Of a stretch of DNA of 64,000 nucleotides, positions 63,004-64,000 are shown one piece after another. This stretch comes from Geodermatophilus obscurus. Lineage in GTDB: Bacteria > Actinomycetota > Actinomycetes > Mycobacteriales > Geodermatophilaceae. A model generated the notes under the pieces. That model was not told where the DNA came from. It saw nothing but the letters and a program-made list of their open reading frames with translations, and searched no databases. The position numbers were made by a program, and so were the translations under genes. Positions within the stretch are counted from its first letter, which is position 1. The number at the start of each line of letters is the position of its first letter. Location: positions 1 through 64,000 of the forward strand of contig NZ_FRDM01000014.1 of assembly GCF_900143215.1 (NCBI RefSeq), in the 5' to 3' direction.

Positions 63004-64000
63004 TCAGCGGTCGGCGATCTTCCGCATGGTCTCCACGGTGCGGAGACGGCCCTCGGGGCTGTCGTCGAGGGGTTGCAGCACCAGCGTCGTCACGCCGGCC
63101 TCCCGGAAGGCGGCGACGCGTTCGGCGACGTGCGACTCGGGGCCGACCAGGGACACCGCCCGCACGAGCTCCTCGGGGACGACGGCGGCCGCCTCGTCCT
63201 TCCTGCCGTCGAGGTACAGGTCCTGGATGGTGCGGGCTTCGTCCTCGTAGCCGTACCGCCGGGCCAGGTCGTTGTAGAAGTTCCGGCCGCGCGCACCCAT
63301 GCCACCGATGTAGAGCGCCAGCTGCGGCCGCACCAGGTCCAGCACGGGCTCCACGTCGTCTCCGATGGCGATCGGGACGCCGACCACGATCTGCAGTTCA
63401 CCCAGAGCCGGGTCCCGCTTGGCCTTCCCGGCGGCCAGCGAGTCCCCCCACACGGAGCCCGCCCGCTCCGGCATGAAGAAGATCGGCTCCCACGCCTCGG
63501 CGATCTCGGCGGCCAGCTCGACGTTCTTGGGGCCGATGGCGGCGAGCATGACCGGGATCCGGTCGCGCACCGGGGTGTTGATCAGCTTGAGCGGCTTACC
63601 CAGGCCGGTGCCCTGGTCGGCCGGCAGCGGAACCGTGTACTTGGGCCCCTCGTGGACCAGCCGCTCGCGGCGCCACACCTGCCGGCAGATCTCCACGACC
63701 TCGCGGGTGCGCTGCAGCGGTGCGTCGTAGGGGACGCCGTGCCAACCCTCGATCACCTGGGGGCCGGAGGCGCCGAGCCCGAGGGTGAAGCGGCCGTCGG
63801 AGACGAAGTCCAGGCCGGCGGCGGTCATGGCCGTCAGAGCAGGAGTGCGGCTGTAGATCGGGAAGATCCCGCTCATCAGCTCGACCCGCTCGGTCACCGC
63901 GGCCAGGTAGCCCAGCTGGCTGACGGCATCGAAGGTGTAGACCTCCGCGACCGTCGCGAGGTCGAGGCCGGCGGACTCGAGTCCACGGATCTCCGCGGCG
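63004..64000 (-). CDS. LLM-class F420-dependent oxidoreductase (5' end outside window)
   Basis: About 331 residues present. TIM-barrel luciferase-like family: SGIFPIYSRTPALTAMTAAG, DGRFTLGLGASGPQVIEGWH, GVPYDAPLQRTREVVEICR, PVMLAAIGPKNVELAAEIAE. Members use coenzyme F420 to oxidise or reduce varied substrates; the specific one is unknown. The frame stays open to base 64000 (LESAGLDLATVAEVYTF), so the GTG at 63897 is not the true start. Confidence 0.85.
   Translation of the reverse strand, partial: AAEIRGLESAGLDLATVAEVYTFDAVSQLGYLAAVTERVELMSGIFPIYSRTPALTAMTAAGLDFVSDGRFTLGLGASGPQVIEGWHGVPYDAPLQRTREVVEICRQVWRRERLVHEGPKYTVPLPADQGTGLGKPLKLINTPVRDRIPVMLAAIGPKNVELAAEIAEAWEPIFFMPERAGSVWGDSLAAGKAKRDPALGELQIVVGVPIAIGDDVEPVLDLVRPQLALYIGGMGARGRNFYNDLARRYGYEDEARTIQDLYLDGRKDEAAAVVPEELVRAVSLVGPESHVAERVAAFREAGVTTLVLQPLDDSPEGRLRTVETMRKIADR

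Overview
This is a high-GC chromosomal segment from an actinobacterium. GTG starts, GTGA/ATGA overlaps and leaderless start patterns are common. Gene order matches Actinobacteria at two places: menD-menG-menJ-polyprenyl synthase-htpX (with the nuo operon between menJ and the synthase), and tRNA-Thr/tRNA-Met-rpmG-hadA-hadB-tRNA-Trp-secE-nusG-rplKA-rplJL-rpoBC. A family of GGACCCC...GGGGCC hairpin repeats and the overall gene set make Geodermatophilaceae (Blastococcus/Geodermatophilus/Modestobacter type) my best guess. That placement is inference, not proof.

Layout. 1-4.4 kb: menaquinone synthesis (3' end of menD, menF, menG, a menJ-like reductase). 4.5-20.9 kb: a complete 14-gene nuo operon (complex I), preceded by a promoter and a Rex-type operator. 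20.9-30.4 kb: polyprenyl diphosphate synthase, a lipoprotein sugar dehydrogenase, a divergent MocR regulator/PPOX-enzyme pair, an acidic secreted protein, 2-oxoacid:ferredoxin oxidoreductase (korAB) and htpX. 30.4-40.7 kb: a metal/arsenic resistance island with merR, two ArsR-type regulators plus a CmtR-like one, a flavoprotein, an MFS pump, two arsC, acr3, a CDF transporter, tiny Cys-rich proteins and a broken conjugative relaxase. Three of its genes carry single-base frameshifts. 40.7-45.7 kb: yajQ, tRNA-Tyr, a TadG-like protein, a gene-poor kilobase, an unusual small cistron and a GGDEF-EAL protein. 45.7-64 kb: tRNAs, rpmG, the hadAB dehydratases, an aspartate aminotransferase, secE, nusG, ribosomal proteins with a Kelch protein inserted on the other strand, rpoB, rpoC and a partial F420-type oxidoreductase.

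How the parts fit. MenF, MenD and MenG make menaquinone, the polyprenyl synthase supplies its side chain, and the MenJ-like protein saturates it. Complex I then reduces that quinone. One NADH-sensing Rex site in front of menJ-nuo would link quinone tailoring and respiration to redox state. KorAB may feed reduced ferredoxin into the same metabolism.

Most unusual material. (1) At 42.69-43.05 kb there is a free-standing small cistron: inverted GTCAC/GTGAC boxes, a leader RNA with two mutually exclusive folds, a 34-residue ORF ending in four RGSRWN repeats that differ only at synonymous sites, and its own terminator. (2) At 30.6 kb a 21-residue, six-cysteine ORF overlaps the end of merR. (3) At least eleven copies of a covarying hairpin repeat lie between co-transcribed essential genes, and one lies inside the nuoE reading frame.
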